Shown: positions 11,919-25,130, counted from the stretch's first letter. The stretch is 64,000 bases of DNA from Polytrichum commune (GCA_950295325.1 OX485809.1:11904001-11968000); one strand, 5' to 3'. A program made the numbers and translations. The notes: a model not told the origin generated them from the letters alone.

Positions 11919-12301
11919 CACTACGCTAAAGATGATATTTAATGTCATATGGTATGTAATGTCACTATGTTAACTTTTTGGATGACACTTCTTATGAATA
12001 AGTTTACAAATACTGCCATGGATGATGAATGAGTTCATCCTTTGGCCAAAACCTTACCTTCTCTTGTCAACAACTTGTGATGAAACATTGTCATGGATGA
12101 TTGAGATTTGGATGAAAATCACTTGGTAAGTGACAGTAATTGCAACACAGGAAATCAATAATCCCCCACAAAAAATTACAAGGAATGACAATATAATGTA
12201 GGGTTAACATTTAGTGTTGGTGACTCTGTAACACGGTTTACAATTAGTATTGAGCAAGATGATTAGAATTGGTGACACTAAATATCATGTTTAGTGTAGT
12301 G
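11919..12301. mobile_element. CACTA-like MITE, best preserved copy
   Basis: The left end CACTACGCTAAAGATGATA and the complement of the right end (CACTACACTAAACATGATA) make an inverted repeat of about 29 bp, with CACTA as the outermost bases. The 383-bp body is homologous to 7623-7997. Its ends match those of the shorter element at 25916-26137. No clear 3-bp target duplication could be read. CACTA-superfamily membership rests on the terminal bases only. Confidence 0.6.
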
Positions 12302-12846
12302 TCTAGATTAGAAGTGAATGTGAATGGTTGCAATACTATAAGATAAGCTTAGGTGTTGTTACAAATGAATAGATGTGGCAGATGCCAATGATAGTTATGT
12401 AAATTTATGAAACTTGTGTTGATTTCAACCTGCTTTGTATTGAAGGCCAGGGAACTTTATTACCTTTCTAAGTTAATCCACAGCATACATGTAATACGTA
12501 TGAGCAAGAGGAGGCTTTAAGTCATGCATGGTGATGAGAAAGGGATGATTTGTCTAATTTGAGAATACACTCCTAGAGGGTTGCTGCGTTTTCTATTGAG
12601 GGCCCCTTAACAATAAGGTACTGAGGCCTTAAAGTGACACTTTTAAGAAGCTTTTGCTATTTCAGGAAGGTTAAATAGTTTGGAAAATTTTCAAAAAATT
12701 CTATAGGTCAGTTAATCTATACAAAGTCTATAAAAAAACCTTAAAAAATAGTAAATTCATATGCAACCTATAGAAATTCTCAAGGTCGTCTTAAGGAAAG
12801 AGCCCCCCTTTTTTTTTGTCAACTAGGGGATGGGGGTGGGGGTCTA

Positions 12847-14036
12847 TTGATGTTGGGTTGCTAAGTGCGAATCACCAAAAAATCAATCTTATCGTAGGTG
12901 AGGATCTTCTATTAAATGAAGGTGTTGTCTCCTTTTGTGGATCACTTCTTACACCGCCTCGTTGAGCGGAATGATCCCCAAATAGCCATTGTGATTGGCC
13001 AAAGTTGGTGCTCTTCTAAAAAGCGTTCTTGCATCCTTCTTACACCGCTATTATAAATGGCTAAAGAGGTATTATTTTATACCTATGCCACACGTGATTA
13101 ATCGCTTTTAACAATGACTTACTTGATGGTACCATTGCACTCACTTGTTGATGGCTTAAGGATAAAAAAAATATAGGTGTCACCATGGAAGGTGTTACTT
13201 TAAGGCCTCCATACCTTAGAGGTTGAATTGATAGCTTCAAGAACACACGGTTTTGGGAGTTGGATATTTGGAGTTGATAATCTTTCATCTAATGCTCAAA
13301 TTGTTGAGAGGTTGACCATTCTTCAAGGGGCGAGTGTCAAAAGCCAGGCCAAACTCTCAACATTATTCATTTGTCTCATCATGGAGGTAGTTCAAGATTA
13401 TGACCAAGAGCTTATTGAAAACAAGTGAGAGGCTTGTCGTAGTCGTTGATGTTGGGTTGCTAAGTGCGAATCACCAAAAAATCAATCTTCTCGTAGGTGA
13501 GGATCTTCTATTAAATGAAGGTGTTGTCCCCTTTTGTAGATCACTTCTTACATTGCCTCGTTGAGCGGATAGATCCCTGAATAGCCTTTGTGATTGGCCA
13601 AAGTTGATGCTCTTCTAAGAGCGTTCTTGCATCCTTCTTACACTGCTATTATAAATGTCCAAAGTGGTGTTGTTTTATACTAAATGCCACATATGATTAC
13701 TCACTTTTAACAATGACTTACTTGATGGTAGGTACCATTGCACTCGCTTGTTGATGGCTTAAGGATTACCAAAGGGAAGGTGTTACTTTAAGGCCTCCGT
13801 ACCTTAGAGGTTGAGTTGATAGCTTCAAGAACACATAGTTTTGAGAGTTGGATATTTGGAGTTGATAATCTTTCATTTGAAGCTCAAATTGTTGAGAGGT
13901 TGACCATTCTTCAAGGGGCGAGTGTCAAAAGCCAGTCCAAACTCTCAACATTCTTCATTTGTCTCATCATGGAGGTAGTGCAAGATTATGACCAATAGCT
14001 TATTAAAAACGAGTGGAAAGCTTGTCGTAGTTGTTC
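12847..14036. repeat. 599-bp tandem duplication
   Basis: The sequence starting TTGATGTTGGGTTGCTAAG at 12847 starts again at 13446 and is followed for about 590 bp with only scattered differences and small indels. Both copies carry a short open frame reading ...WIFGVDNL... (13228-13428 and 13816-13998). I do not recognise it, and in the second copy it ends early. A G-rich stretch precedes the array (12825-12843). Confidence 0.85.
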
Positions 14037-14588
14037 CACATGGGATCCATCAGGATATCATCTACACAGTCTACATCTAGTAAGAAGTTCAAGCTCTCAA
14101 ATCTTCTGTCCACAAACATTTTGAAGTCTTCGACAAGGTGCGTGTGTATAGATAGATAGATAGATAACTAGATAGACTATGGAAATTGTTTGCAACTAAT
14201 TGATATTGCTACCAAGTCTCGGGTTCAAACCCATCAAACGCTCCAGACCTCCAAAATACACATTATAGAATCAACATTTCACACATACCTGCTGGCTGAC
14301 AGTGTTCAAGATGTTGCTTAGCAAATATTTTGCAAAACTGAATCTGACCCTGATTGTCAAACTAAACAATCATTTGTTACATTTATGTACATTATGATTG
14401 AATCTTTCTCAAGTTTGGGAAGAGCCTCCACCCACTTGTCGTTTCAACAATGACAGCCATGTACTTAAATTATGTGTGTGAAATTCGATCATCCATCAGT
14501 AGAAGCCCAAGTGTCCTTATAAATATTTATTCCGATGACGAACTTGTCTCAAAATGCTGGCAAAAGTTCCACATAAGTCACAATCTTA

Positions 14589-14984
14589 GGGTCGGTTCAC
14601 ATGGGTCCCAAGTCCCAAGTCCCACTCATGTTAGCAAGTCCCAACATGGAGGCGGGACCCCAACTTTTGAGCTTCAAGAAACCATTAAAACATGGTTGAT
14701 TATAAGCAAAGTCGGATCTTGATTATTTTATACAGAAATATTCATGGGACTTGTGTTGAGAGTTGGGTCTAGCTGTTTTGTTCGACCCAACTCTCAACAC
14801 AAATCCCAAGCCTCTTCTCCAAAAGTGTTGCCATGTAGGTATTCATGTCAGGCTTGGGGATTTAGGACTTGGGGCCCATGTGAAGTGGTCAGTCCCAACT
14901 TTCATGATCTCAACAGTTGAAATTGCATTGATTGACCTCAAGTGACTTGGGGCTTAAGAATTGAGACTCCATGTGAACCGGCCT
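14589..14984. mobile_element. Tourist-like MITE, GGTTCACATGG family, copy A
   Basis: Bounded by TTA at 14586-14588 and at 14985-14987, the typical Harbinger-type target duplication. The ends GGGTCGGTTCACATGG and the complement AGGCCGGTTCACATGG are inverted repeats. An inner inverted repeat pairs TGTTGAGAGTTGGGTC (14755) with GACCCAACTCTCAACA (14784-14799). A second copy is at 26482-26777. Short open frames inside are chance. Confidence 0.75.
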
Positions 14985-15716
14985 TTAGATTTCAACCTGA
15001 TAGAAGAGGGAACTCTAAGGTGAATGGGTTAAAAATGGACAATTTTACTTCTACACCCACTCATCATGGATACTAAACACACACCCAGTTGGAGATGATT
15101 AGCAAAACCGAATTGAGGTGGGGGCAGAAGACACGTGAATTTTCTTTAAATTGATTTTGTTTGAATTTTCTTTGGTATGATAAGATTGTCACTTTGAATT
15201 TGGACCCTAACCGTTGGAGATCGTATAATTTTTGGCCTTTACCACTAAATTTGGCAAAGACTTTGTGCTTTAACAAAGTGTCGAGGTCTCTCGTGCAAAG
15301 GAGAAATGGCAAGGTTATCTTTATGCAAACTACATATATTAGTGGTCACAAGTTTGAGCTCCTCTTTGCTCTAGGAAAGAGGCAACTTTCATGTGGTCCA
15401 ACTGGCATAAGGCGGTTGCAGTCAGTGAATGAAGAGCTCGCATTTCTCTAGCCTCCATTTCTAAACACTAGCAAGTGGGTCAAACACAATTTTTGGGATT
15501 ACACCCAAGCCGGAAGGGCTTGGAGACGGGGCTACATTTCTTATGCATGAACTTAGTGGTATTAAAATGGGCAATTATGAAAATTTTCATTGGAAATAAA
15601 ATCCTCTTTGTTGAAAGAATCTATAGTCTTCTGTTGATTGGATTGGTGTTTGGCATCTCCTTCGGGGCATTACCCATTGGACTAATTGAATTGAATGCAA
15701 TTCATGTTTTCATCCC

Positions 15717-16125
15717 ACGGGGAGGTCACTTCATTGTCAAGTTGACACCACGTGCGGACAAAGTTTGCTACCCCTATATTACATGCCATATATAATTTTA
15801 AAATTTATGATATTTTTTCTACATATGCGTAACCATTGATAGTATCTTTTGTATACTTTTTTGAAATTTTTAGTCATCTTTAATTTTTTTTAGTGATTGT
15901 TTTAGTTCAATTTTGTGTCATTCTAGTTAGAAATGGTATGTTTTATGAAAAAAACAAATCATCAAATTTTGTTACCACTTTTGACTATGTCATAGGTACT
16001 ATGTATATCTACTCATGAAAAAAAATTGATAAAATTTTGACCTATTTTGGTGGTGCAACTTACCAAAAGAAGATTTTTTTGGTCGCACGTGGTGTTCAAC
16101 TTGACAATGGAGTGATCTACCCGTG
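15717..16125. mobile_element. Inverted-repeat element with about 44-bp termini
   Basis: The left end (from CACGGGGAGGTCACTTC through CATTGTCAAGTTGA and CACCACGTGCG, 15717-15757) is repeated in inverted orientation at 16084-16125 with a few mismatches and one extra base. The 409-bp element is AT-rich inside and has no coding capacity. No convincing target duplication was seen, so its superfamily is open. Confidence 0.6.
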
Positions 16126-17370
16126 TTTCATCCTTTGTTTTCATATGGTCATAGTCTTTAATAATTACCACTTATGTTCTTGTTAGGATTTGCATTTGGG
16201 TTCTAGGTTTCTAGTATTTACATACTGAAGGGTCTTGGAGCACTCGTGGACTTCCTTGAGTTTTTCTCTTTGGATTGTGGGTGACTTATTATGTTTTTGT
16301 CTTTGTTTGTTTGATACAATTGTTGAGTTACATGCTATGGATGAAAAAACATTCAATGACTTTCTAATTGGAAAGTGAAAGTGAAAGTTATGTTTACTAA
16401 AGGATTATTTAATTCATAATTGTTATTTTGTACATGTAGTGGAGGCACATAACACATTAGATTGAATCATTTAACTAAACGGAATGATCATTTAACTTAA
16501 CGGAATCACATCTAGATAGAATCTAGAATATTGAATGGATTATGAGTATCGAACACCTTATCCACCCCATCGCACTATGTCCATTTTGTGCTAGTCGCAT
16601 TCTAAGTCCATGGGCATGCAAAGTCGGTCTAGGTAAGGACAATGGTCACACTGCCTCATTAAGGTTAAGATAAATCAATAAACATCATAACCTGCAAATT
16701 TGTTACTACATTGTTGCATGATCCATTAAATTATCAAATTATTATGAAAAGACTATTGTTCATATCGGCGTACCCTTGGTCATGGTTACATGTGGTCTTT
16801 GGAACTCAAAAAGATTATTGATAAGTTGTGACTCCTTGCATTGATATTCATGGTATAGCGAATCGTGACTACTGGACTATGCTTCGTTGCAAGGGAAAGA
16901 CCGCGTAATTGCATGTACTGCACTAAGTGATCCTAATACTCCATCCACTAACCTCATATTCTCCTAAAATTCACTTAAAAACAAATTTTCACCTAAGTTG
17001 AATATTCCAATCTCATTATAAAGTCATTATAACCTATCAATTAACCTAATAGTGACACTTGGAATTCAATCTGCCACTTATTTAATGTTTCATGTATGGT
17101 TTTATTTAAGTGGGACCCAATAAAAAAAAGCTTATCTACAAGGCTTGTGAAGTTGTTGAGTGCATTTAATCGCATTGAAATGACTGCTTTGAAATATTAT
17201 GCAGTATGGAATCAAAATTAAACTAAGTTTTTTATTTATATGGCCTAAAAAGATGGTATTTATTTATTTATTTAGGCATTTTACTGATATGTGTGGTTCT
17301 AACTAGGGGGTAAGAATCCTATCGGTATCTAATAACCATCTTATTGGTGGCCTCAATCTTTGAACGTAAG
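16126..17370. other. Intergenic, possible leader of the copia relic
   Basis: No gene seen. As the stretch directly before the copia relic, it may contain its decayed LTR and leader, but I could not find a matching LTR downstream. Confidence 0.3.
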
Positions 17371-19220
17371 ATGACATCACTTGAAGGTGGGGGTGCTAGA
17401 GTTATTGACAAGTTTAATGGAGATTGGAAGTCCTTCAATAATTGGAATTCCAAATTGAAGATGAAATTGGGTTTTTGTGGATCTTAGGGGCATTGTGGAC
17501 AAATCCAAGGAAGGTCCACCTTCCAACGTTGATCCCAAATTAAAGAAAGAGTATCAAAGGCATGTCAATAAGGCAATGTCCATTATTGCGTTCAATTTGG
17601 TGGATAATAAACTTGTACACATTAAGAGTTGTAAAGGAACAGCAAAGGCATGAAAAATCCTTTGCAACATTCTCTTTGTTTATCACAAATTCTTCATGTG
17701 CAAGATGCAAGAATGTGATGACTTGTTAGACTACATCAACAAGGTTAAGGTACTTGTGAATCAACTTGTTTGCTTGGAGGCACCTATGAGAATGAAGATT
17801 TTGTCATGACTTTGCTCAAGAGATTGTCACCCTCATATTAATACTTGATCATCGCTTTGGAGACCATATCGATGATGGAGCTGATTATGAAGTATGTAAT
17901 GATACGTTTGATGCACAAGATGTTGAAGATGAAAAAAAATCCTAAGATGATAATGTCGTAATGGACATTAAATGAATCAAATACCTTGTATGTGTCAAAT
18001 GCCATCCTATGGGAAGTTGCGTGTTTTATTCATTTCAAATTCATGATCTACTTATATAAATGCCGTCTATGTTGCATTGCAAATGCATAGTCATCATTTT
18101 CTTTGGCGTTGTTTGTATTTTTTTTGTCCTTGTTCTTTTCCTTGTAGCAAAAATACGCATTGTAGCCCGGTTTGCCACAATAGTAGCACGTCTTGATGTC
18201 TTTGTGTAAAAATGGATTGCACCTTTTTATTTTAAAGCAATACCATTGCGACATTATCACCTTAGGTTTTTATTTTATTTTCATATAAATAGATCTTGAA
18301 TTTGACACCCACTTTCAATCCACTCGACAAAAGCTTACTCACCGAGAGAAATTTTTCTTGCAAGTTGGGTACATGAAAGACAATTTTTTACAAATATTTT
18401 TTATTTCACCTTTCACTAGCACCTCAACAACAATGGATCACATTCCGATAGCTTCCACAACAAGGACGACAATCCATAGGCGGTGCAAGATGTTTTATGA
18501 CCTTCATTGAAGTTTTTTTTTTTTTAAATGTGTGGGTGCATATAATGAAGGCAAAATGTGAGTATTTGAAGAAGTTCAAGGCCCTTGTAAAGACGCAATT
18601 AAAAAACAAAATCAAGGTGTTTTAGTTGGATAATGGTGGTGAGTTTATTTCCGAGGAAATCCACCATTTCTTGAATGGACATAGTTTCAAGAAGCAAATA
18701 TCCATCCCATATAGGCTTTAATAAAATGGATTGGTAGAGCATACAAACCGCTTCATTATGAAGATGACAAGGAACATGCTTCATACTTAAAAGCTCAATA
18801 CATCATTTTGGATGGAAACGGTGGCAAATGCGGTTTATACATGTAATCGGTGTCAAACAAGGGCATTTCCAGCTATTATACTTGAAGAAGTGCAGAGCGG
18901 GACGATGCCTTTGCATTGTATAAATGTGTGTGTTTAGATATATTGCATATGCAATGGTGTTGAATGAGTAGAGGGGTAAGCTTGATGCAAAGGCATCAAG
19001 TATTTGTTCCTTGGTTATTGTCAAGGTACCAAAGTATATAGGCCCATGCGTTTGAAAACCAATAAGATCGTGAATAATAAAGATTGTGGTCATGGAGGAT
19101 AGTACAAGTATTGGGAATGATTTGAAAATCCTTCTAAGTGAAGAAAATGATACTCCCATGGTGGTTGGTATGGACGAATCTTGCAAATCACCTTTCGTCA
19201 ATGACAATAAAGATATTGAA
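17371..19220 (+). pseudogene. Ty1/copia retrotransposon relic (gag and integrase pieces)
   Basis: From the ATG at 17371 the translation gives MTSLEGGGARVIDKFNGDW and further pieces typical of plant copia Gag (VDPKLKKEYQRHVNKAMSI, LDYINKVKVLVNQLVCLEAP), broken by stops and frameshifts. The zinc-knuckle region reads on the minus strand at 18260-18048 (CYYCGKPGYNAYFC, with the zinc-binding His replaced by Asn). Plus-strand integrase pieces follow: LDNGGEFISEEIHHFL near 18627, NGLVEHTNRFIMKMTRNML near 18729 and a decayed AVYTCNR segment. Protease and reverse transcriptase are not recognisable and no LTR pair was found. It is old and cannot be functional. Confidence 0.75.
17941..18266. other. Local inversion inside the copia relic
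   Basis: The 24 bases at 17941-17964 (starting CCTAAGATGATAATGTCG) reappear as their reverse complement at 18243-18266 with two differences. Between them the coding sense flips. Gag reads on the plus strand up to this point. The zinc knuckle and the following DYAFAMQH segment read on the minus strand. The most direct reading is an inversion of about 300 bp with a duplicated breakpoint. Confidence 0.6.
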
Positions 19221-22035
19221 AAACATAAGAAGAAAGTGGGAAGTAACCAAGTTATAACTTAAGAAACAAGATAAGGACTAGCAAGCATATGATGTTCTTC
19301 AATACCTCTGCCCCAACATAATTATAATGAGGGAATGCAACCACCTTTAGGTATTCATGAAGAGGGGGCCACCTTTCGAAGAGCGAAAACACCCCATAAG
19401 GAAATGTTGGCCACTTGGAAAATGATGGAAGAATTATATATTGTCCCAACATGGTGAAGAAACGGCCAATGTGGCATATTTTAGTGATTATTTGAAGTTG
19501 TGTGAAGCCATGCACTTCAAAATATGGCTCTTGCAAAGAAGAGGCAACAATCACTATCAAGGGCAATGAAATTGCAATCCTTTAATAACTTGCAAAGTGG
19601 CAGTGTTGAAGCTAGAAGATTAAATTGTATTGAATCTAGAGCGTTAGGTTGTTTGTAGTCATAGGATAGTAGTTGTTAGAGGAATGAATAACGTTTAAAT
19701 AAACCCATATGGTTTGTGGGAAGTGGAAGTTGAGATATCCCATATGCATTGTATGAACCAAGGAGAAAAAATGGAATAAAAAGCAAGGCAAAGAATGAAG
19801 GTGACCGTCTCACTTCAAACATTGTTCATATGTCTTTGTGTATGTGTATTTCCTTGTGCAATTTGATCTCTAGTTCTACCATGCTTCAATATCCAAGATA
19901 TGATTTTTTTTTTAATTTTCATGAACCATATCCACAATTTAATCTTCCTCTAGAGTCCACGCACGATAAATAGGGTTCGTGCTGACTATGTGGTATATAT
20001 GCACCCCACCAAATGCAAAGAGGACTCAAGACAAGATCTTCTAAACCATGAAGACAACTTGACACATGTTCCAAGTATGTGGGAAACTTGTCTTAGTGCT
20101 CCTCTATTCAACATCTCAATATCCATTCACTCATGAGCATTTATCTATTTTTTTTTCTATCATTTTCTATCATTTTCTTACATCCTTTGAATGTTCTAGA
20201 TAATCTTCCGGTCTTGTCATAAAAAGTGATGGAACATTCTTGAGACGATCTTTCTAAGGTTCACATGCACCTCTAGCTCAAGCTCTCTAGCTCCTCCTTG
20301 GAAAACTGACCATATATCGGAAATCAAAGCACGAGGTCGACAAAAAAGCATGCATACAATCTAGATATGTTAAGGTACATGTGGGTATTATTCGGTTGTT
20401 TTTCATGTTCTCCAACTTCTATTGGATTCACACATTGAAAATTGTGTTGCATTAACATATCTACAATGAACTATCAATAAATAAAAAATTGGACCTCCTC
20501 TGATTAAGTTACGATTACCAAAAGACTTGCATATTTGTTGATTTTTTAGTTAGATAAACATAGGTCCTCCCAGTTATATTCATTTTTGAATGTGGAGTAG
20601 TCAATACAATATGAAAACATAGTCCAATCTCTTTTTGATATGTATCTTTATGGTGTCCAATGGTTGATCATCACCTAACCACATACCAATCAAATATAAG
20701 GGTATGATTAAGAAAAGTAACCAAATAACACTTGCGTACCTTACATAATGAAATGCATGGGTGTCAAAACAAGAATTTTACTCCAGAGAATAATGTACCG
20801 GGAAGTTAGAAATCGCTTCTAAAATTAAGAACAACAACATGTTTCATTCCTTCTAGTGTAATCATCTTTGTGATCTTGAGTACAATGAACGGGGGGGACT
20901 GACCGCTAGTTACAAATGAAGCAATTGAGTTTGAGAAATAACCGGTTGAAGTCCAAGACTTCATGAATTATTGATCATGTTAGAGGAATCTATAAAATAT
21001 ACCTCAAATGAATAAAGAAAAACTAAAAGATCACAACTTGTAACCAATTGGACTACCAAACGCTAGGATTTTGACCAATTATGCCCAAAAATCTCCCCAG
21101 ACACTACTTGAGTAGGTTTTGCTCTATGTATGAGATTCACCAACTAACCATCACATCGTTCAATTGTTCACATGTGATCATCATTTCAAAAACATTTGAG
21201 AAGATGCAATGGTTGCAAATTTGAAATCATCAAGTTGGGACAATTAGTGAACTTTAGTTTATCTAAATTTGGATGATGGAATGGATGTAGATCCTATATA
21301 TATATACACATGCATGTGTACAAATTTGGAAAACATACATGTAAAATTTGAATGTTCATATGCCTCTTCTAGAGGCAGTCAAAGTTCTTTGACCGGATGA
21401 TGAGTGTCTCACACATTGAACTTGAATGCCATCCTTTGGAACATGTTTGCTTTGAGTTGTTGCCCAAATTGCTAAAGTCTTAGTAACAACCATGGGCTAG
21501 AAAACTTGCCTCGCCTCCTCCTTGCTTAAGTCTAAGTGACCTTCTATATTGATAAAATTTACCATGAAGCAACATTCCCCTTCATATCAAATTGTAATCT
21601 AACGGGAGATTTGTGCCAATCTCTTCTTGAAATATATAAATCACCATGTCAAGTGTGAGACTTGGATGATGATGTGAGGTGGTGATTTAGAATACTCCCC
21701 CAACATGAGATGACCCCTTGAGTCACCAGGGACAATAAAAGGTTAAGTTCACGTGTTCCCATCGGTCATTTGACATTCATTCATAGGTTATGAGTAACCC
21801 ATTTTGATGTTCACTGTTAAAAACCAAGAAAATAGGTGATTTATGTTCAAGTTCAAGAGCAAAGATCTACTCACAATCAAGATAGGTCTTGTTCATTTAT
21901 AAAAAAAAAAATTGTATAAATCTTTGTATAAATCTTTGAACCATTAAAGTAGCTATCAGGCTAATTTAAGGAAATCCACTCGCTCGCTAGATGACCCTAT
22001 GAAATAAAAGGCAACAAGATATGCAACATCCCCAA
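19221..22035. other. Intergenic, no gene recognised
   Basis: No supported gene, RNA gene or paired terminal repeat. The first few hundred bases may still belong to the copia relic, because fragments read in the plus sense without a domain I can name. The rest is AT-rich with only short chance frames. Confidence 0.35.
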
Positions 22036-23915
22036 AAACACAACAAATATTCTCACCCATCTCTCTGTTGAAGACTCTGGCATCAACACAACATCCCTCT
22101 TACCGGACTACATACATTGCATAGGCAAACAATTATTATTCACACTCAACGACAATTAGGACAATTAGTTCGATTAGGACAATTAGAACTAATCTACCAA
22201 ACACATCACCGCTAAATACAGAGGATCACAACACCTTCGCAAACTTTGCTATCAAGAATGCTCATGATCACCCATCGCTTGCACCATGTTTTCACTAGAA
22301 AAATCAAATCAAATATTCATAAACACCACCAATAATTTTTCTTCAATACAACTAACCCCTCTCAAGCTCGTATGGAAACACACACCCCAATACGCTTTAC
22401 TTTCTCAAGACAAGGAAAAACATCCCACTAAATTTCTCAACAAACTCCACATGTATAGCATTACCCCCATCACCCATCACCCAAATCCAAAATTCAACCA
22501 CCCAACATATTTTATCCCCATAATAATCTAAAAATACTCTAGCTAATTCAAATATACGTCAAGGTCTTACCAAAGAAGAAACTAAAAAAATGCAACCCCA
22601 ACAACAACCACCGAACACTCCGCCCATCTACATTAAACATAAGAATAGAGGCCTACCAAATTATGCAATTGTACTACTCGTCACCACTTACATGTCGAAC
22701 ACAAGTCACCACACAAGTGCGACATAATCTTTGGCTCATCCATACTAGTAAAATCCTCAAAATGAATGGGTGTCAGGATAGCGCACCCACCAAACCATAA
22801 ATCCACCATAGAAGCTATCCATTGGGCAAGAATGACCACCAAAGAAGACCCTTCCATCACAACCATAAACATATGCAACTACCACGCCTCAAAAATCCTA
22901 TAAACACACAAAGATATGCAGCCAATTCTCATCATCCCCCCAAACACCTCAGAATTCAACCCCACACCCGAATGGCCCCATTACCTACACCAACACGAAA
23001 ACGAATACACATCAATAATATGCATCCATAACCAAAGAACCCCTCCAAGAAACCAACAACTAATTCAAAACCTCACAACCAACATCTTGGAACTTTACAA
23101 CACACATGTGAAAACCAACCCCACACAACCCACACTCATAGACTACATACTCAAAATTCACAAAACTATCGCGAGCAACCCCCAAAACCATCCCATCCAC
23201 TTTACATAGCAATACAACCCCCCTCCCTGGCACATTGTAGCACATAAATACCCCCAAATACAACCCACAACAATGAATATATAAAGATGGTTCCTTCACA
23301 CTGCCAAACAAACACGGCCTAGGAAACATTGCTACTCAAAGAATATATGGTCCAAACAATGATCTATGTATTGTACAAAGACTCCTTGGGCTACCAAACA
23401 TACTAAGCGCGGAACTCTACGCTCTATTCATTGCCCTCACCACCACAAAAGACCAATTGCAAAACACCTCCATATTTATTGACCGCCTCAACAACATATA
23501 TTTCATTAATAATCACATCCACCACCCCTCATCCCAACACAACCAGCCCGACATACTACTTATCTCAGCCATAGTCCACCAAATTTTATGGACCAAACAC
23601 AACTTAACAATTCAAAAAGTTAGAACATACATTGGAATCTCGGGCAACAAAATCGAAGACCAACTAGCAAACAAAGCAATCACCTGCAACAAACCAACCC
23701 CCACACTCCACATAGACATCGCACACACCATACCTTATTGGCTCAACGGAATCCCAAGAAGCAAACATCACGGAGAAATCCGCAACCTCCAAACATATAA
23801 ACAAATACCACCGCAAACAAGAATTATGAATTGCAAAATCCAATATTCACAAACGTCGACAAATGGGTGTCTAAAGAGCAAATCAATCAAAAAATTCTCA
23901 AACCCACTTTTATGA
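22036..23915 (+). pseudogene. LINE (non-LTR retrotransposon) relic with RNase H end
   Basis: The plus strand is unusually rich in A and C. Near 23393-23460 it reads LSAELYALFIALTTTKDQLQ and continues in 23457-23915 with SIFIDRLNNIYFI, IVHQILWTKHNLTIQKVRT and GISGNKIEDQLANKAI. This is the pattern of an RNase H domain at the C-terminus of a LINE polyprotein: a D followed by N/D motifs, then GNxxxDxLAN. Upstream frames (for example 22286-22531 and 22916-23209) look like broken parts of the same protein, but I cannot identify a reverse-transcriptase motif in them. No poly(A) tail or target duplication was seen. Calling the whole block a LINE is an inference from the last domain. Confidence 0.55.
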
Positions 23916-24904
23916 TGCGCCCAATACATGGAAATAATTACTCTAATAATGAATTAGATATTTATAGAAGATCCGGAAACTAAGAAGAAAATGACAACAA
24001 CCTTAATCTAGATTTGCTAGTTATCAAGACTAAGCGCATGTTTATTAGGGTTTATGATCCTAAAAGAAGTGGGCTAATTGGAAAGTTGTGTGTGTTGGTA
24101 AGGGCATTCATAAACAATGTGCTATGTGGCGAGACATCCAACATCTCGTTCAGGGGAGCGTACTCTGGACAATTTGGATTCAGAGTAATAGCGCAGTCTT
24201 GTTAATGACCAAATACATCATTTGGAATGAATACATCGTCTATCAACACTGAATAGGGTTCTTAAATTCAACAAGACTAACCCTCCCTTCTAGAGGGGGA
24301 AGGGGTGGGAAAACTTTTTTTAAATCTAACACCAATCTTGAGGTGACCTAACAATTCTATGTCGCCACAAAAAGCTTGTGGTGATTTGGAATGGGAAGTT
24401 TCTAGATGAATGATGGGTAGTTTAGGGTTTCATAAGTGGATTGTGTTTATTTAGCTCCTTGATGAACCGTGGTTGTGTTGTTTGAAGTTGGTCTCTTCGT
24501 TCTGATGTGCTTTCACAAGGTGGTGTGGCATGCTTGAGGGGCTCCACCTCCCTTCCAAGTGAGTGTCTCTTCTTGATTCTAAATCACTTTTACAAATAAA
24601 TTAAAAAAAAATTGAGACAGAAGGCTAACAAAGCCAACGCCAAAGCCAAATGCATTAAGAACCAGGAAAACACACCCACATCGAGAGGAGGTGGGGCCCC
24701 TCAGACGTGAAACACCGCGTAAAAAGTACAATCACATGACCCCACCACAGACAACCCACCGGACCACCAAGCTAGGGACAACCCCCAAACCACCCACACC
24801 TCCCAGCAAGAAGCTGAGCTACTTAGCTACGTTTACCGCTTCCAATTCCAGACAATGTGTAACCCCAAACGTGGGGTGCTAGAATGTCCACTGTAGGTGA
24901 GGCA
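23916..24904. other. Intergenic, no gene recognised
   Basis: Only short unrecognised open frames. No paired termini and no RNA gene. Confidence 0.3.
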
Positions 24905-25130
24905 CCACGGGCCTTGGCTTGGTGGTTAGGGCTCATGGCCCCCAATTGAGGAGGTTGTGGGTTCTATTCCCCATGCCGGCGTGGTGCTCACCACCTTAGT
25001 CCACCCAACTATGGTGCGGGGTCCTTGGACCTTGTTGTATGGGTACCTCAAAGCCCTTTGGGGGGATACCATGTCCGGTATCTTCAAGGCACTAGTGGCT
25101 AGCTAGGAACTAGTATAGTGTGTCACTATA
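24905..25130 (+). mobile_element. tRNA-derived SINE candidate
   Basis: A polymerase III-type internal promoter is visible: A-box-like TGGCTTGGTGG at 24915 and B-box-like GGTTCTATTCC at 24960 (one mismatch to GGTTCGANTCC). They are 45 bp apart, as in tRNA genes. The flanking GTTAGGGCTCATGGCCCCC and GAGGTTGTGGG resemble the heads of plant SINEs. It does not fold as an intact tRNA, because a matching acceptor stem is missing. The 3' end is not determined; 25130 is an estimate. Confidence 0.5.

Noticed and set aside
14215-14245. GGTTCAAACCC looks like a tRNA B box or T loop
   Set aside because: No A box at the right distance, no acceptor or anticodon stem; chance match.
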